DNA of 64,000 nucleotides from Gillisella terrae (GCF_004801395.1 NZ_SSOA01000015.1:1-64000), one strand, 5' to 3'; positions 8,993 through 17,949 are shown, counted from the stretch's first letter. The notes: generated by a model from the letters alone, not told the origin. Translations and numbers: made by a program.

Positions 8993-9296
8993 TTACAGCA
9001 TCCTTTGTGCGTTTTAGCACAGTACACGACGCATAGGTTTTACCGTATAGCTCACCCCCCTCTGCCCTGCCGGGCATCTCCCCCACAAGGAGGGAGATCG
9101 ACAAAAGCAGCCCTCTTGCTCAACAGCATACGTCCTATGTGTCGGAAATCACGAGTTCATTGTGAGAAACGAGCGGGAGCGCCTATCCGATCTCCCTCCT
9201 TGTGGGGGAGATGGCTGGCAAGCCAGAGGGGGGTAAACGGCACATAAAGGCGTTTGCGTCGTGTACTGGGATAAAACGCACAAAGGACGCTGTATG
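8993..9296. repeat. Nested repeat: RIME1-like arms inside a 39-bp inverted repeat
   Basis: The outer arms (8994-9032 and about 9257-9295) pair over 39 bases with three mismatches; each holds TTTGTGCGTTTTA or its complement. Inside them lies a second inverted pair (about 9054-9099 and 9190-9237) built on CATCTCCCCCACAAGG with the small hairpin GCCC-TGCC-GGGC or GGCT-TGCC-AGCC, which resembles RIME1 (Rhizobium-specific intergenic mosaic element). No coding capacity is credible here. Confidence 0.75.
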
Positions 9297-9315
9297 CAGC
9301 GGATTTTCATTGTTG

Positions 9316-9348
9316 CAGCGCCGTGGACCTATTTGGTCCACGGCGCTG
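9316..9348 (-). terminator. Hairpin terminator of the glycerol operon
   Basis: CAGCGCCGTGGACC pairs perfectly with GGTCCACGGCGCTG around a 5-base loop, 9 bases past the glpV stop. The stem is strong, but the T-tract on the minus strand is poor, so the release may be inefficient or Rho-assisted. Confidence 0.7.
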
Positions 9349-9357
9349 TCATGCGGC

Positions 9358-11082
9358 TTACTTCTTCTGCCAGCTCTTGACCAACTCGTCGTAGTTGACG
9401 GTGATTGGCTTTTCTTTTTCGTTGGCAATCTTCAGCTGAGGCGCAAGGTGGCCATTTTTGACAGCATCAGCGTTCCAATAGTTGATGTCATGCTCCTCGG
9501 CCAGTTTCGGGCCAATATCGCCCTGCACCTTGGCGCGCTCCAGACGCTGCATGACCTTTTCCTGCTCGCTGCACAGCGAATCCATAGCCTGCTGTGGGGT
9601 TTTTGCACCCGATGCAGCATCACCAATCGCCTGCCACCACAGCTGAGCCAGCTTTGGATAATCAGGAACATTGGTGCCGGTTGGCGACCACTGGACGCGA
9701 GCCGGTGAGCGGTAGAACTCAACCAGACCGCCCAGCTTTGGTGCGCGCTCGGTGAAGCTCTTGTCCTGAATGGTCGATTCGCGTGTAAACGTCAGACCCA
9801 CGTGGCTCTTTTTGACGTCTACGGTTTTCGAGGTGACGAACTGCGAATAGAGCCATGCTGCCTTGGCGCGATCCACAGGTGTGGATTTCATCAAGGTCCA
9901 GGAGCCAACGTCCTGATAACCAAGCTTCATGCCGTCTTTCCAGTAGACACCATGCGGGCTTGGGGCCATGCGCCATTTTGGCGTGCCATCGGCATTCACA
10001 ACCGGCAGACCGTCTTTCACCATATCGGCGGTAAAGGCGGTGTACCAGAAGATCTGCTGTGCCACGTTGCCCTGACTTGGCACGGGGCCGGATTCAGAGA
10101 AGGTCATGCCTTGGGCTTCTGGTGGCGCATAGTCCTTCAGCCATTTGAGGTATTTCTCGATCGAGTAAACCGCAGCCGGGCCGTTGGTATCACCGCCACG
10201 GGCAACGCAAGAGCCAACTGGACGGGAGTTCTTGTCAACCTTGATGCCCCATTCATCAACCGGCAGACCGTTTGGCAGGCCCTTGTCACCATTGCCAGCC
10301 ATTGAGAGCCAGGCATCGGTAAAGCGCCAGCCGAGTGATGGGTCTTTTTTGCCATAATCCATATGGCCATAGACCTTTTTGCCATCGACATCGCGACCGG
10401 TGAAGAATTCAGCGATATCCTCATAGGCCGACCAGTTGACCGGAACGCCAAGGTCATAGCCATACTTGGCCTTGAAGTCGGCCTTGTTTTTCTCGTCGTT
10501 GAACCAGTCATAGCGGAACCAATAGAGGTTAGCGAACTGCTGGTCCGGCAGCTGATAAAGCTTGCCATCCGGGGCGGTGGTGAAGGATGTGCCGATGAAA
10601 TCCTTGATGTCCAGGCCGGGATTGGTCACATCCTTGCCTTCGCCTGCCATCCAGTCGGTTAGGTTACGGGCCTGTTTGTAGCGCCAATGGGTGCCGATCA
10701 GGTCGGAGTCGTTGACATAGGCGTCATAGATATTCTCTTTCGACTGCATTTGTGTTTGCAGCTTTTCGATAACATCCCCTTCGCCGATCAGGTCGTGGGT
10801 GATCTTGATGCCGGTGATGGCGGTAAAGGCAGGGGCCAGCACCTTGGATTCATATTCATGGGTGGTCAGGGTTTCGGAGACCACCTTGATGTCCATGCCT
10901 TTGAAAGGCTTGGCGGCATCAATAAACCACTGCATTTCCTTTTCCTGCTCGGCGCGGCTGAGCGTCGAGAGCGGCCCGATTTCCTTATCCAGGAACTGCT
11001 TGGCCTCGTCCATACCGGCATGGGCTGCACCAGCCATTGCCAGCAGCATCACTGCCGTTGTTGTCAGAAATTGCTTTCGCAT
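9358..11082 (-). CDS. glpV: Glycerol ABC transporter, substrate-binding protein
   Basis: Periplasmic binding protein of the rhizobial glycerol importer. A Sec signal peptide (about residues 1-22, ending AGAAHA) precedes a family 1 extracellular solute-binding fold. At 574 residues it is much longer than ordinary sugar-binding proteins, as is typical for this group. It is the last gene of the leftward operon, 51 bases after glpU, and is closed by a hairpin. In Rhizobium leguminosarum the same gene order is required for growth on glycerol; assignment rests on that synteny and on the family look. Confidence 0.9.
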   Translation of the reverse strand: MRKQFLTTTAVMLLAMAGAAHAGMDEAKQFLDKEIGPLSTLSRAEQEKEMQWFIDAAKPFKGMDIKVVSETLTTHEYESKVLAPAFTAITGIKITHDLIGEGDVIEKLQTQMQSKENIYDAYVNDSDLIGTHWRYKQARNLTDWMAGEGKDVTNPGLDIKDFIGTSFTTAPDGKLYQLPDQQFANLYWFRYDWFNDEKNKADFKAKYGYDLGVPVNWSAYEDIAEFFTGRDVDGKKVYGHMDYGKKDPSLGWRFTDAWLSMAGNGDKGLPNGLPVDEWGIKVDKNSRPVGSCVARGGDTNGPAAVYSIEKYLKWLKDYAPPEAQGMTFSESGPVPSQGNVAQQIFWYTAFTADMVKDGLPVVNADGTPKWRMAPSPHGVYWKDGMKLGYQDVGSWTLMKSTPVDRAKAAWLYSQFVTSKTVDVKKSHVGLTFTRESTIQDKSFTERAPKLGGLVEFYRSPARVQWSPTGTNVPDYPKLAQLWWQAIGDAASGAKTPQQAMDSLCSEQEKVMQRLERAKVQGDIGPKLAEEHDINYWNADAVKNGHLAPQLKIANEKEKPITVNYDELVKSWQKK

Positions 11083-11133
11083 TATGTCCTCCCAGAGTTT
11101 GCGATTGCATAGAAATGATCAGCCTGTCGCGGG

Positions 11134-11415
11134 TTAAACGAACCGGAACACTCCGATTGCGTACACGACAGACAGAGCCAGAGCCCACCACAGGCTTGGG
11201 CCGCCAAAGCCCAGCCAGGCAAGATGAATAAAGGCAGAGCCGAGCAGCGACAAAAACAGGCGGTCGCCCCGCGTCGTCTCAAACCGTAAAACGCCAATGC
11301 GCGGATTTCCCCCCGGCGCGAAATATTCCCACACGGCCATGGCCACCAAGAGCGCGAGAATGGTTAGAAAAAACAGAGCTGTTGGGCCGGTCCAGGCCAT
11401 CCATGACAGGTTCAT
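11134..11415 (-). CDS. glpU: Small membrane protein GlpU (DUF2160)
   Basis: 93-residue DUF2160 protein with about three hydrophobic helices (residues 10-30, 50-68, 72-92). The segment FAPGGNPRIGVLRFETTRGDR lies between the first and second. It sits between permease gene glpQ (15-base gap) and glpV. Its biochemical job is unknown; conserved position in the operon suggests an accessory subunit of, or assembly factor for, the glycerol transporter. Confidence 0.85.
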   Translation of the reverse strand: MNLSWMAWTGPTALFFLTILALLVAMAVWEYFAPGGNPRIGVLRFETTRGDRLFLSLLGSAFIHLAWLGFGGPSLWWALALSVVYAIGVFRFV

Positions 11416-11430
11416 GTGCGAAAGCCCTCC

Positions 11431-12243
11431 TTACACGCGGCCCAGGGCAAAGCCCTTGGCAATATAGTTGCGAACAAAATAGATCACCAAAGCGCCGGGA
11501 ATGATGGTCAGCACACCGGCCGCCGCCAAAACGCCCCAATCCATACCAGAGGCCGAGACCGTGCGGGTCATGGTGGCGGCAATGGGCTTGGCATCAGTGG
11601 TGGTCAAGGTACGGGCAATCAATAGTTCCACCCACGAAAACATAAAGCAGAAGAAGGCCGCGACGCCGATACCGCTGGCAATCAGCGGCACGAAGATTTT
11701 CACGAAGAAGCGTGGGAATGAATAGCCGTCGATATAAGCCGTTTCATCGATCTCTTTCGGAATGCCCGACATGAAGCCTTCGAGAATCCACACCGCCAGC
11801 GGCACATTGAACAGGCAATGGGCGATAGCAACAGCGATATGGGTATCGATCAGGCCAAAGGCCGAATAGAGCTGGAAAAACGGCAGAGCAAACACCGCAG
11901 GCGGTGCCATGCGATTGGTCAACAGCCAGAAAAACAGGTGCTTGTCGCCCAAAAACCGATAGCGCGAGAAGGCATAGGCCGCAGGCAGGGCCGCCAGCAC
12001 CGAAATGACCGTGTTCATCACCACATAGGTGATGGAGTTGATATAGCCATTATACCAGGCCGGATCGGAAAAGATCACCGCATAATTGGCCAGCGTCGGA
12101 TTTTTCGGCCAGAGTGAAAAGGCACCCAAAATCTCAGAGTTTTCCTTGAAACTCATATTGACCAGCCAATAAATCGGCAAAAGCAGAAACACGATATACA
12201 GCGTAACAATCAGCGCGGATCGAAGAGAACGGGTCTGGTTCAT
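11431..12243 (-). CDS. glpQ: Glycerol ABC transporter permease GlpQ (MalG-type)
   Basis: Inner-membrane permease with six predicted helices, MalG-like. The cytoplasmic EAA loop reads EIDETAYIDGYSFPRFF, the contact to the ATPase. The ATG at 12243 was chosen because AAGGGAG lies 8 bases upstream; an ATG six bases earlier is too close to it. 270 residues. It starts two bases after the glpP stop. It forms the membrane channel with GlpP. Confidence 0.92.
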   Translation of the reverse strand: MNQTRSLRSALIVTLYIVFLLLPIYWLVNMSFKENSEILGAFSLWPKNPTLANYAVIFSDPAWYNGYINSITYVVMNTVISVLAALPAAYAFSRYRFLGDKHLFFWLLTNRMAPPAVFALPFFQLYSAFGLIDTHIAVAIAHCLFNVPLAVWILEGFMSGIPKEIDETAYIDGYSFPRFFVKIFVPLIASGIGVAAFFCFMFSWVELLIARTLTTTDAKPIAATMTRTVSASGMDWGVLAAAGVLTIIPGALVIYFVRNYIAKGFALGRV

Positions 12244-12245
12244 GG

Positions 12246-13133
12246 TCATTCTCCCTTCGGTGCAGATGTTGCGGCGGCATCGCCAATGGTCATGACGGTG
12301 TAGAAGACCCACGACAGCAGCAGAATAATCAGGAAGTAGATCAGCGACATCGCCGCCGCAGGGCCAAGATCGAACTGCCCTACCGCCATCTTGACCAGAT
12401 CAATCGACAGAAAGGTGGTGGAATTGCCCGGCCCGCCGCCTGTGACCACAAAGGGCTCGGTGTAGATCATGAAACTGTCCATGAAGCGCAGCAGAACAGC
12501 AATCAGCAGCACCCGCTTCATCTTTGGCAGCTGGATATAGCGAAACACCGACAGGCGGGATGCGCCATCAATGCGGGCTGCCTGATAATAGGCATCCGGG
12601 ATCGACACCAGACCGGCATAGCACAGCAACACCACAAGGCTGGTCCAGTGCCAGACATCCATGACAATCACGGTGATCCAGGCATCACGTGCACTTTGCA
12701 CGTAATTATAGTTGATGCCCATGGCCTCCAGAGTGTGACCCAGCAGACCGATATCGCCACGGCCAAACACCTGCCAAATGGTGCCCACCACATTCCATGG
12801 AATGAGCAGCGGCAGCGCCATCAACACCAGGCAGACCGGCACGCCGAGACCTTTTTTGGGCATGTTGAGCGCAATCAAAATACCAAGCGGCACTTCAATG
12901 GCCAAAATAATCAGCGAGAAGGCCAGATTGCGCCACAGCGCATCCCAGAATCGTTGGGAATGCAGGGTTTGCGTAAACCAGTCGGTACCGGCCCAGAAGA
13001 ATTCATTGTTGCCGAATGTATCCTGCACCGAATAATTCACCACAGTCATCAGCGGGATAACGGCTGAAAACGCCACGAGCAGCAGCACCGGCAACACCAG
13101 AAACCAGGCTTTGTTGTTGAATGGTCTATCCAT
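12246..13133 (-). CDS. glpP: Glycerol ABC transporter permease GlpP (MalF/UgpA-type)
   Basis: Permease of the binding-protein-dependent transport family, partner of GlpQ. 295 residues with six predicted helices and an EAA-type loop YYQAARIDGASRLSVFRYIQ. The ATG at 13133 follows a GGGGGG-type ribosome binding site lying inside the end of glpT; a 40-codon upstream extension that is open has no family similarity and overlaps glpT. The four-base gap to glpT points to coupled translation. Confidence 0.92.
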   Translation of the reverse strand: MDRPFNNKAWFLVLPVLLLVAFSAVIPLMTVVNYSVQDTFGNNEFFWAGTDWFTQTLHSQRFWDALWRNLAFSLIILAIEVPLGILIALNMPKKGLGVPVCLVLMALPLLIPWNVVGTIWQVFGRGDIGLLGHTLEAMGINYNYVQSARDAWITVIVMDVWHWTSLVVLLCYAGLVSIPDAYYQAARIDGASRLSVFRYIQLPKMKRVLLIAVLLRFMDSFMIYTEPFVVTGGGPGNSTTFLSIDLVKMAVGQFDLGPAAAMSLIYFLIILLLSWVFYTVMTIGDAAATSAPKGE

Positions 13134-13137
13134 GGTC

Positions 13138-14223
13138 TCAGCCCCCCATGCCTGTTGGCGCAAAATCAACCCGCCAGGAATTGGCGTAGATATTGATGCC
13201 TGCGGGATCAAATTGCAGCTTTGGCTCGGATGGAATGTCCGCATCCTCGGCAATCACCACCGCAATCGGCTGACCGGCAAAACTGGCGCGGACAATCTTC
13301 TGGCGGCCAATATCTTCCACCTTGGAGATCTGGGTGGGCATGCCCTCACGCCCCAGCGAGACAAACTCCGGGCGGATACCCAATTCGGTTCGTGCTTCAC
13401 CGGGAATGATCGGGCGGCCCGGAAGAGCGACGCGCTCATTACCGACAATCGCGGTTGCACCATCAATGCCTGCCGCCAGCACATTCATGCCCGGCGAGCC
13501 AATGAAATAGCCAACAAATGTATGTTTTGGCGTGTCAAACAGCTCAGCGGGTGTGCCAATCTGCACAATCTGGCCGTCATACATCACAACCACCTTGTCG
13601 GCGAAGGTCAGCGCTTCGGTCTGGTCATGGGTGACATAGACCATGGTGAAGCCAAACCGGCGGTGCAATTGCTTTAGCTGGGTGCGCAGCACCCATTTCA
13701 TATGCGGATCAATCACCGTCAGCGGCTCGTCAAACAGGATGGCGTTGACATCTGAACGTACCAGCCCGCGACCCAGCGAGATCTTCTGTTTCTGATCTGC
13801 CGTCAGCCCTTGCGCCTTGCGCTTGGCCCAGCTTTCCAGATCGATCATTTTCAGAATATCGCGGACCCGCTTATCCACGTCCGCCTCCGGCACCCGCCGA
13901 TTTCGAAGTGGAAAGGCCAGGTTATCGTAAACACTCATGGTGTCGTAAACGACCGGAAACTGAAAAACCTGAGCGATGTTGCGCGCCTCTGTCGAGAGAT
14001 TGGTGACATCCTTGCCATCAAACAGAATGCGCCCATCGGAAGCCTGCAACAGACCGGACATGATGTTCAAAAGCGTGGTCTTGCCACAGCCGGAAGGTCC
14101 CAGCAGCGCATAGGCCCCGCCATCATCAAAATCGTGATGCACTTCTTTCAGCGCATAGATTGGATTGGCCTGCCCCTTTGGCCCATAGGCATGACGAATA
14201 TGATCAAGTGAAATACGTGCCAT
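13138..14223 (-). CDS. glpT: Glycerol ABC transporter ATPase GlpT (degenerate signature motif)
   Basis: ATP-binding subunit, 361 residues: nucleotide-binding domain (about 1-240) followed by a TOBE-type domain. Walker A GPSGCGKTT, Walker B AILFDEP and the H-loop VTHDQTEA are intact, but the ABC signature, normally LSGGQ, reads LTADQ, and the D-loop reads TVIDPH. GlpS has the opposite pattern, so the pair should form one competent and one crippled ATP site. Not to be confused with the G3P antiporter also called GlpT in enterics. Start ATG at 14223, four bases after the glpS stop. Confidence 0.92.
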   Translation of the reverse strand: MARISLDHIRHAYGPKGQANPIYALKEVHHDFDDGGAYALLGPSGCGKTTLLNIMSGLLQASDGRILFDGKDVTNLSTEARNIAQVFQFPVVYDTMSVYDNLAFPLRNRRVPEADVDKRVRDILKMIDLESWAKRKAQGLTADQKQKISLGRGLVRSDVNAILFDEPLTVIDPHMKWVLRTQLKQLHRRFGFTMVYVTHDQTEALTFADKVVVMYDGQIVQIGTPAELFDTPKHTFVGYFIGSPGMNVLAAGIDGATAIVGNERVALPGRPIIPGEARTELGIRPEFVSLGREGMPTQISKVEDIGRQKIVRASFAGQPIAVVIAEDADIPSEPKLQFDPAGINIYANSWRVDFAPTGMGG

Positions 14224-14227
14224 GATC

Positions 14228-15313
14228 TTATGCCCCCATACCTGTTTCAGAGCTGGCAAGCGCGCGGCCCTGACCATCAAAGGCCATCAGATGACGGCTA
14301 TCAAGATAGACACCAACATCCTTACCCGGCTCAATGTCGTGAATGCCATGGGCCAGCATCACCCAGCGCTCACCGGCGTAATCGAGATGGATGAAGCTTT
14401 CCGAGCCTGAGATTTCTGAAATCATCGAGCGGGCAATGAGGGCATCCGCATGACTGCCCTTTGGCTTGAAAGACAGGTGATGCGGATGAAAACCAAGTGT
14501 CACGGGCGCTTGCGGCACGTTTTGCAAATGCGCAGGCACAGCAATCGTTGCGTGATCGCCAATGGCGAAATGCTCGCCTTTTCGCACCGCCTGCACCGTG
14601 TTCAACGGCGGATCAGCGAAGGTTCTGGCCGTTTTGAGATCCGCAGGCTTGCGGTAGACATCAATGGTCGGGCCATATTGTGTCACCCGGCCCTCACTCA
14701 AGGTCGCTGTATATCCGCCAAGCAACAGCGCTTCAGAGGGTTCGGTGGTGGCGTAAACGAAAATCGCGCCCAGTTCGGCAAAGATTTTCGGCAGTTCCTC
14801 GCGCAATTCCTCCCGCAATTTATAGTCCAGATTGGCCAGCGGCTCATCCAGCAGCACCAGACTGGCCTGTTTGACAATGGCGCGGGCCAGCGCCGTGCGC
14901 TGTTGCTGGCCACCAGACAGATTGAGCGGGGTACGATCCAGATAAGGGGTTAATTTCAAAAGGTCAGCGGCCTTTTTGACCTCGCGGTCAATGGTGGCAT
15001 TGTCCACTTTTCGCACCCGCATGGGGGATGCGATGTTTTCATACACCGTCAGGGCCGGATAATTGATAAATTGCTGATAGACCATGGCAATCGAGCGGTC
15101 CTGCACTCGCACACCGGTCACATCCTTGCCATCAAACATCAATCTGCCAGATGTCGGCTTATCCAGCCCGGCCATCAGCCGCATCAACGACGTTTTGCCA
15201 GACAGCGTTGGTCCCAGCAGGACATTCAGCGTGCCCCGCTGCAATGTCAGGTTGGTGGGATGAATGTGAACATCCCCCGCAACCACCTTGGACAGGTTTT
15301 GCAATTCCAGCAT
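14228..15313 (-). CDS. glpS: Glycerol ABC transporter ATPase GlpS (H-loop His missing)
   Basis: Second ATP-binding subunit, 361 residues: nucleotide-binding domain plus TOBE-type C-terminus. Walker A is GPTLSGKTS, the signature LSGGQQQR and Walker B LVLLDEP are canonical, but the H-loop reads YATTEPSEA where YVTHDQxEA is expected, so the switch His is Thr. First gene of the transport part, 188 bases after glpD; a hairpin in that gap could set lower or higher expression than glpD. Confidence 0.92.
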   Translation of the reverse strand: MLELQNLSKVVAGDVHIHPTNLTLQRGTLNVLLGPTLSGKTSLMRLMAGLDKPTSGRLMFDGKDVTGVRVQDRSIAMVYQQFINYPALTVYENIASPMRVRKVDNATIDREVKKAADLLKLTPYLDRTPLNLSGGQQQRTALARAIVKQASLVLLDEPLANLDYKLREELREELPKIFAELGAIFVYATTEPSEALLLGGYTATLSEGRVTQYGPTIDVYRKPADLKTARTFADPPLNTVQAVRKGEHFAIGDHATIAVPAHLQNVPQAPVTLGFHPHHLSFKPKGSHADALIARSMISEISGSESFIHLDYAGERWVMLAHGIHDIEPGKDVGVYLDSRHLMAFDGQGRALASSETGMGA

Positions 15314-15442
15314 TGTGCGTCAGGCCTCCCAACCCGGCGACACTTACAGCAAGCCTTCACCAAAAGGCTGACCGTAGTGCTTCATGTTGCTGCGGTTGCT
15401 GTTTCAAAGCCAGTTTTGGCTTTACATAACCGCAGTCTGCTA

Positions 15443-15472
15443 CTCTCTGCGCGCTCCCCTTGCGCAAGAGAG
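15443..15472 (-). terminator. Possible attenuating hairpin between glpD and glpS
   Basis: Imperfect stem of about 11 bp (CTCTCTTGCGC against GCGCGCAGAGAG, minus strand) in the 188-base glpD-glpS gap. There is no T-tract. It could stabilise or partly terminate the operon transcript; evidence is only the pairing. Confidence 0.3.
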
Positions 15473-15501
15473 AAGCTGCAACAGCCCCTCCCTAAAACAC
15501 G

Positions 15502-17013
15502 TCAGGCCGCGCGCGCTCCCTCGATATAATCTTCCAGTCCCTTCGCCTCCTCGCGGCTCAGGAACAGGCCCTGTTTTGTGCGACGCCACAGAATGTCTTC
15601 TGCTGTTGTGGCCCATTCGCGCGCAATCAGCCAGTCGACTTCCGTCTGATAGAGCGTGCCGCCAAAATGCCGCCCAAGCCCCTCCAGGCTTTTCGCGCCA
15701 TTCAGCAATGTGTGGGCCAAAGTGCCGTAGCAGCGGATCAAGCGTCTGGCACAGCGATCATCCAGAAACGGAAAGGCTGTTTTCAGCTTCGCCACTTCCG
15801 TCTCATAGCCGGTGGCTGGAAAATCCCCGCCGGGCAGGCGGCTTTTCGCGGTCCAAGGCTTGCCCTTGACGCCAATCGCCTCGCCAATTTTTTCAAGCGC
15901 ATGTTCGCCAAGACGGCGATAGGTGGTGAGCTTGCCGCCAAACACGTTGAGCAGCGGGGCTGCACCATCTTGCGCTTCCAGCTTCAGCACGTAATCGCGC
16001 GTTGCTTCCTGCGCCTTGGATGCACCATCATCAAACAGCGGCCGCACGGCAGAATAAGACCAGACGATATCTTCCGGCTTCACGGGTTCGGCAAAATATT
16101 CGCTGGCTGCATTGCACAGATAGGTAATTTCCCCATCCGAAATCTTCACATCCTTCGGATCACCCTTGTAATCCTGATCGGTGGTGCCAATCAGGGTGAA
16201 GTCTGTCTCGTAAGGAATGGCGAAAATGATGCGATTATCAGGGTTTTGGAAAAAGTAAGCGCGCGGATCGTCAAACTTCTTTTTCACAATGATATGGCTA
16301 CCCTGCACCAGACGCACATTATGGGCATTGTTTTTGCCCATGGCGCTCGACAGAACATTGTCTACCCATGGACCGGCCGCATTGACCAGCATCCGGGCCT
16401 GATAGGTCGTGCGACTGCGCGTCGTGCGATCTTCCACCTCAATGGTCCAAAGACCACCATCGCGGCGCGCACTGAGAACACGGGTGCGGCTTAGAATTTT
16501 TGCGCCGCGGTCTGCCGCGTCACGCGCGTTCAACACTACAAAACGCGCATCATCGACCCAGCCATCGGAATATTCAAAAGCGCGGGTAAACAGCGGCTTT
16601 AGCGGTTTTCCGGCCTTGTCTTTGCGCATGTCCAGCGTCTTGGTGGCTGGCAAAAGCTTGCGACCACCCAAGTGATCGTACAGAAACAGGCCAAGCCGGA
16701 TCATCCACGCAGGGCGAATACCGCCCTTATGGAAGGGCAAAACGAAACGCATTGGCCAGATGATATGCGGTGACATGGCCCAGAGCGTTTCACGCTCCAT
16801 CAATGCCTCACGCACCAGACGAAATTCATAATGTTCGAGATAGCGCAGACCACCGTGAATAAGCTTGGTCGCGCCAGACGATGTGCCGGAGGCGAAATCG
16901 TTCATTTCCGCCAGCGCAACCTTATAGCCACGCCCCACAGCATCACGCGCGATGCCGCAGCCATTGATGCCGCCACCGATTACGAAAATATCGAACACAG
17001 AATTGTCGGACAC
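15502..17013 (-). CDS. glpD: Aerobic glycerol-3-phosphate dehydrogenase
   Basis: FAD enzyme at the inner membrane oxidising glycerol-3-phosphate to dihydroxyacetone phosphate and passing electrons to quinone. 503 residues: N-terminal FAD-binding Rossmann motif IGGGINGCG (about 12-20), the GlpD signature GTSSGATKLIHGGLRYLE (about 43-60), and a C-terminal domain. Start is GTG at 17013 with AGGGAGAG seven bases before it. It is the first enzyme gene after glpR. No glycerol kinase gene is in the window, so GlpK must be encoded elsewhere. Confidence 0.95.
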   Translation of the reverse strand: MSDNSVFDIFVIGGGINGCGIARDAVGRGYKVALAEMNDFASGTSSGATKLIHGGLRYLEHYEFRLVREALMERETLWAMSPHIIWPMRFVLPFHKGGIRPAWMIRLGLFLYDHLGGRKLLPATKTLDMRKDKAGKPLKPLFTRAFEYSDGWVDDARFVVLNARDAADRGAKILSRTRVLSARRDGGLWTIEVEDRTTRSRTTYQARMLVNAAGPWVDNVLSSAMGKNNAHNVRLVQGSHIIVKKKFDDPRAYFFQNPDNRIIFAIPYETDFTLIGTTDQDYKGDPKDVKISDGEITYLCNAASEYFAEPVKPEDIVWSYSAVRPLFDDGASKAQEATRDYVLKLEAQDGAAPLLNVFGGKLTTYRRLGEHALEKIGEAIGVKGKPWTAKSRLPGGDFPATGYETEVAKLKTAFPFLDDRCARRLIRCYGTLAHTLLNGAKSLEGLGRHFGGTLYQTEVDWLIAREWATTAEDILWRRTKQGLFLSREEAKGLEDYIEGARAA

Positions 17014-17066
17014 GCTTTGCTCTCCCTTCGCAATGCAGCAAATTATTGCAGTTGCGAACCTATATA

Positions 17067-17102
17067 AGAGTAAAACGAAATCAAAGCGAATGTCAAACGA
17101 AA
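17067..17102 (-). promoter_or_regulatory. glpD promoter with three phased CGAAA half-sites
   Basis: On the minus strand TTGACA (17096-17091) and TACTCT (17072-17067) are spaced by 18 bases. Three CGAAA/CGAAT repeats with CGA at 17076, 17087 and 17098, exactly 11 bases apart, fill the space between and over the -35. They match the CGAAA-type half-sites upstream of glpR, so they are likely GlpR operators. Prediction from pattern only. Confidence 0.5.
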
Positions 17103-17136
17103 GTTCACAGGAAAGTGAAAGTCGCTCGCTCCAGAC

Positions 17137-17901
17137 TCACGTAAATGTTTCTATCAAGCGAACATCATGTTCACGACAGGTCTGCGTGATGGCTGCAATT
17201 TGGCATTTGTCGGTGATAAAGGTGTGAACCTGGCTGAGATGACCAATCCGGACCGGTGCGGTGCGCTCAAATTTGGACGAATCCGCCACGAGAACCACAT
17301 GGCGGGCATTGGCAATAATGGCCTGCGCCACTTTCACTTCGCGATAATCATAGTCCAGCAGCGCGCCATCGTGATCAATGGCGGAAACGCCGATCACCGC
17401 ATAATCGACCTTGAACTGGCGAATGAAATCGACAGCCGCTTCGCCAACAATACCGCCATCAGCCCCACGCACCACGCCACCGGCAATCACCACCTCAATC
17501 GCTGGAAAAACCCGCAAGCGATTGGCAACATTGATATTATTGGTAATGACCATCAGGTCTTTGTGGTCCAGAAGTGCTTCGCCCACCGCTTCTGTGGTGG
17601 TGCCGATGTTGATAAACAGAGATGCATTATTGGGAATAAGCTCTGCGGCAGCCCGGCCAATCGCCTGTTTTTCAGGTGCAGCAATGGAGCGCCGCGCCTC
17701 ATAATGCACATTCTCGGCACCGCTTGGAAAAATTGCGCCACCATGCACGCGGGTCAGCTGCCGCGCCTCGCACAGGTCGTTGAGATCCTTGCGAATGGTT
17801 TGCGGCGTAACGGTAAAGCGCAGCGCCAGATCCTCCACCTGCACCCGGCCCTCAGCCTTGGCGATGTCCAAAATCTCCGACTGCCGAGCCGACAGAAGCA
17901 T
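17137..17901 (-). CDS. glpR: DeoR-family glycerol operon repressor
   Basis: DeoR-type repressor, 254 residues: N-terminal winged helix-turn-helix (about 5-57, with RFTVTPQTIRKDLNDL as the recognition region) and a C-terminal sugar-phosphate-binding DeoRC domain containing INIGTTTEA and the VIAGG and VADSSKF motifs. Glycerol-3-phosphate is the expected inducer. It heads the operon: 123 bases separate it from glpD, with an own promoter there, and a perfect inverted repeat precedes its start, so it probably represses itself too. Confidence 0.9.
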   Translation of the reverse strand: MLLSARQSEILDIAKAEGRVQVEDLALRFTVTPQTIRKDLNDLCEARQLTRVHGGAIFPSGAENVHYEARRSIAAPEKQAIGRAAAELIPNNASLFINIGTTTEAVGEALLDHKDLMVITNNINVANRLRVFPAIEVVIAGGVVRGADGGIVGEAAVDFIRQFKVDYAVIGVSAIDHDGALLDYDYREVKVAQAIIANARHVVLVADSSKFERTAPVRIGHLSQVHTFITDKCQIAAITQTCREHDVRLIETFT

Positions 17902-17915
17902 CGCACCCTCCCTGT

Positions 17916-17949
17916 TTTCGTTTTTCTTTCATCATAGCGAAAAACGAAA
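17916..17949 (-). promoter_or_regulatory. Inverted repeat operator candidate upstream of glpR
   Basis: TTTCGTTTTTC and GAAAAACGAAA form a perfect 11-bp inverted repeat with a 12-base spacer, 15 bases before the glpR start. Each arm contains the CGAAA half-site seen at glpD. Likely a self-regulatory GlpR site. Confidence 0.5.

Noticed and set aside
8829..9357. CRISPR array
   Set aside because: Repeats are inverted and unequal, with no regular direct repeat-spacer unit here or elsewhere in the window.
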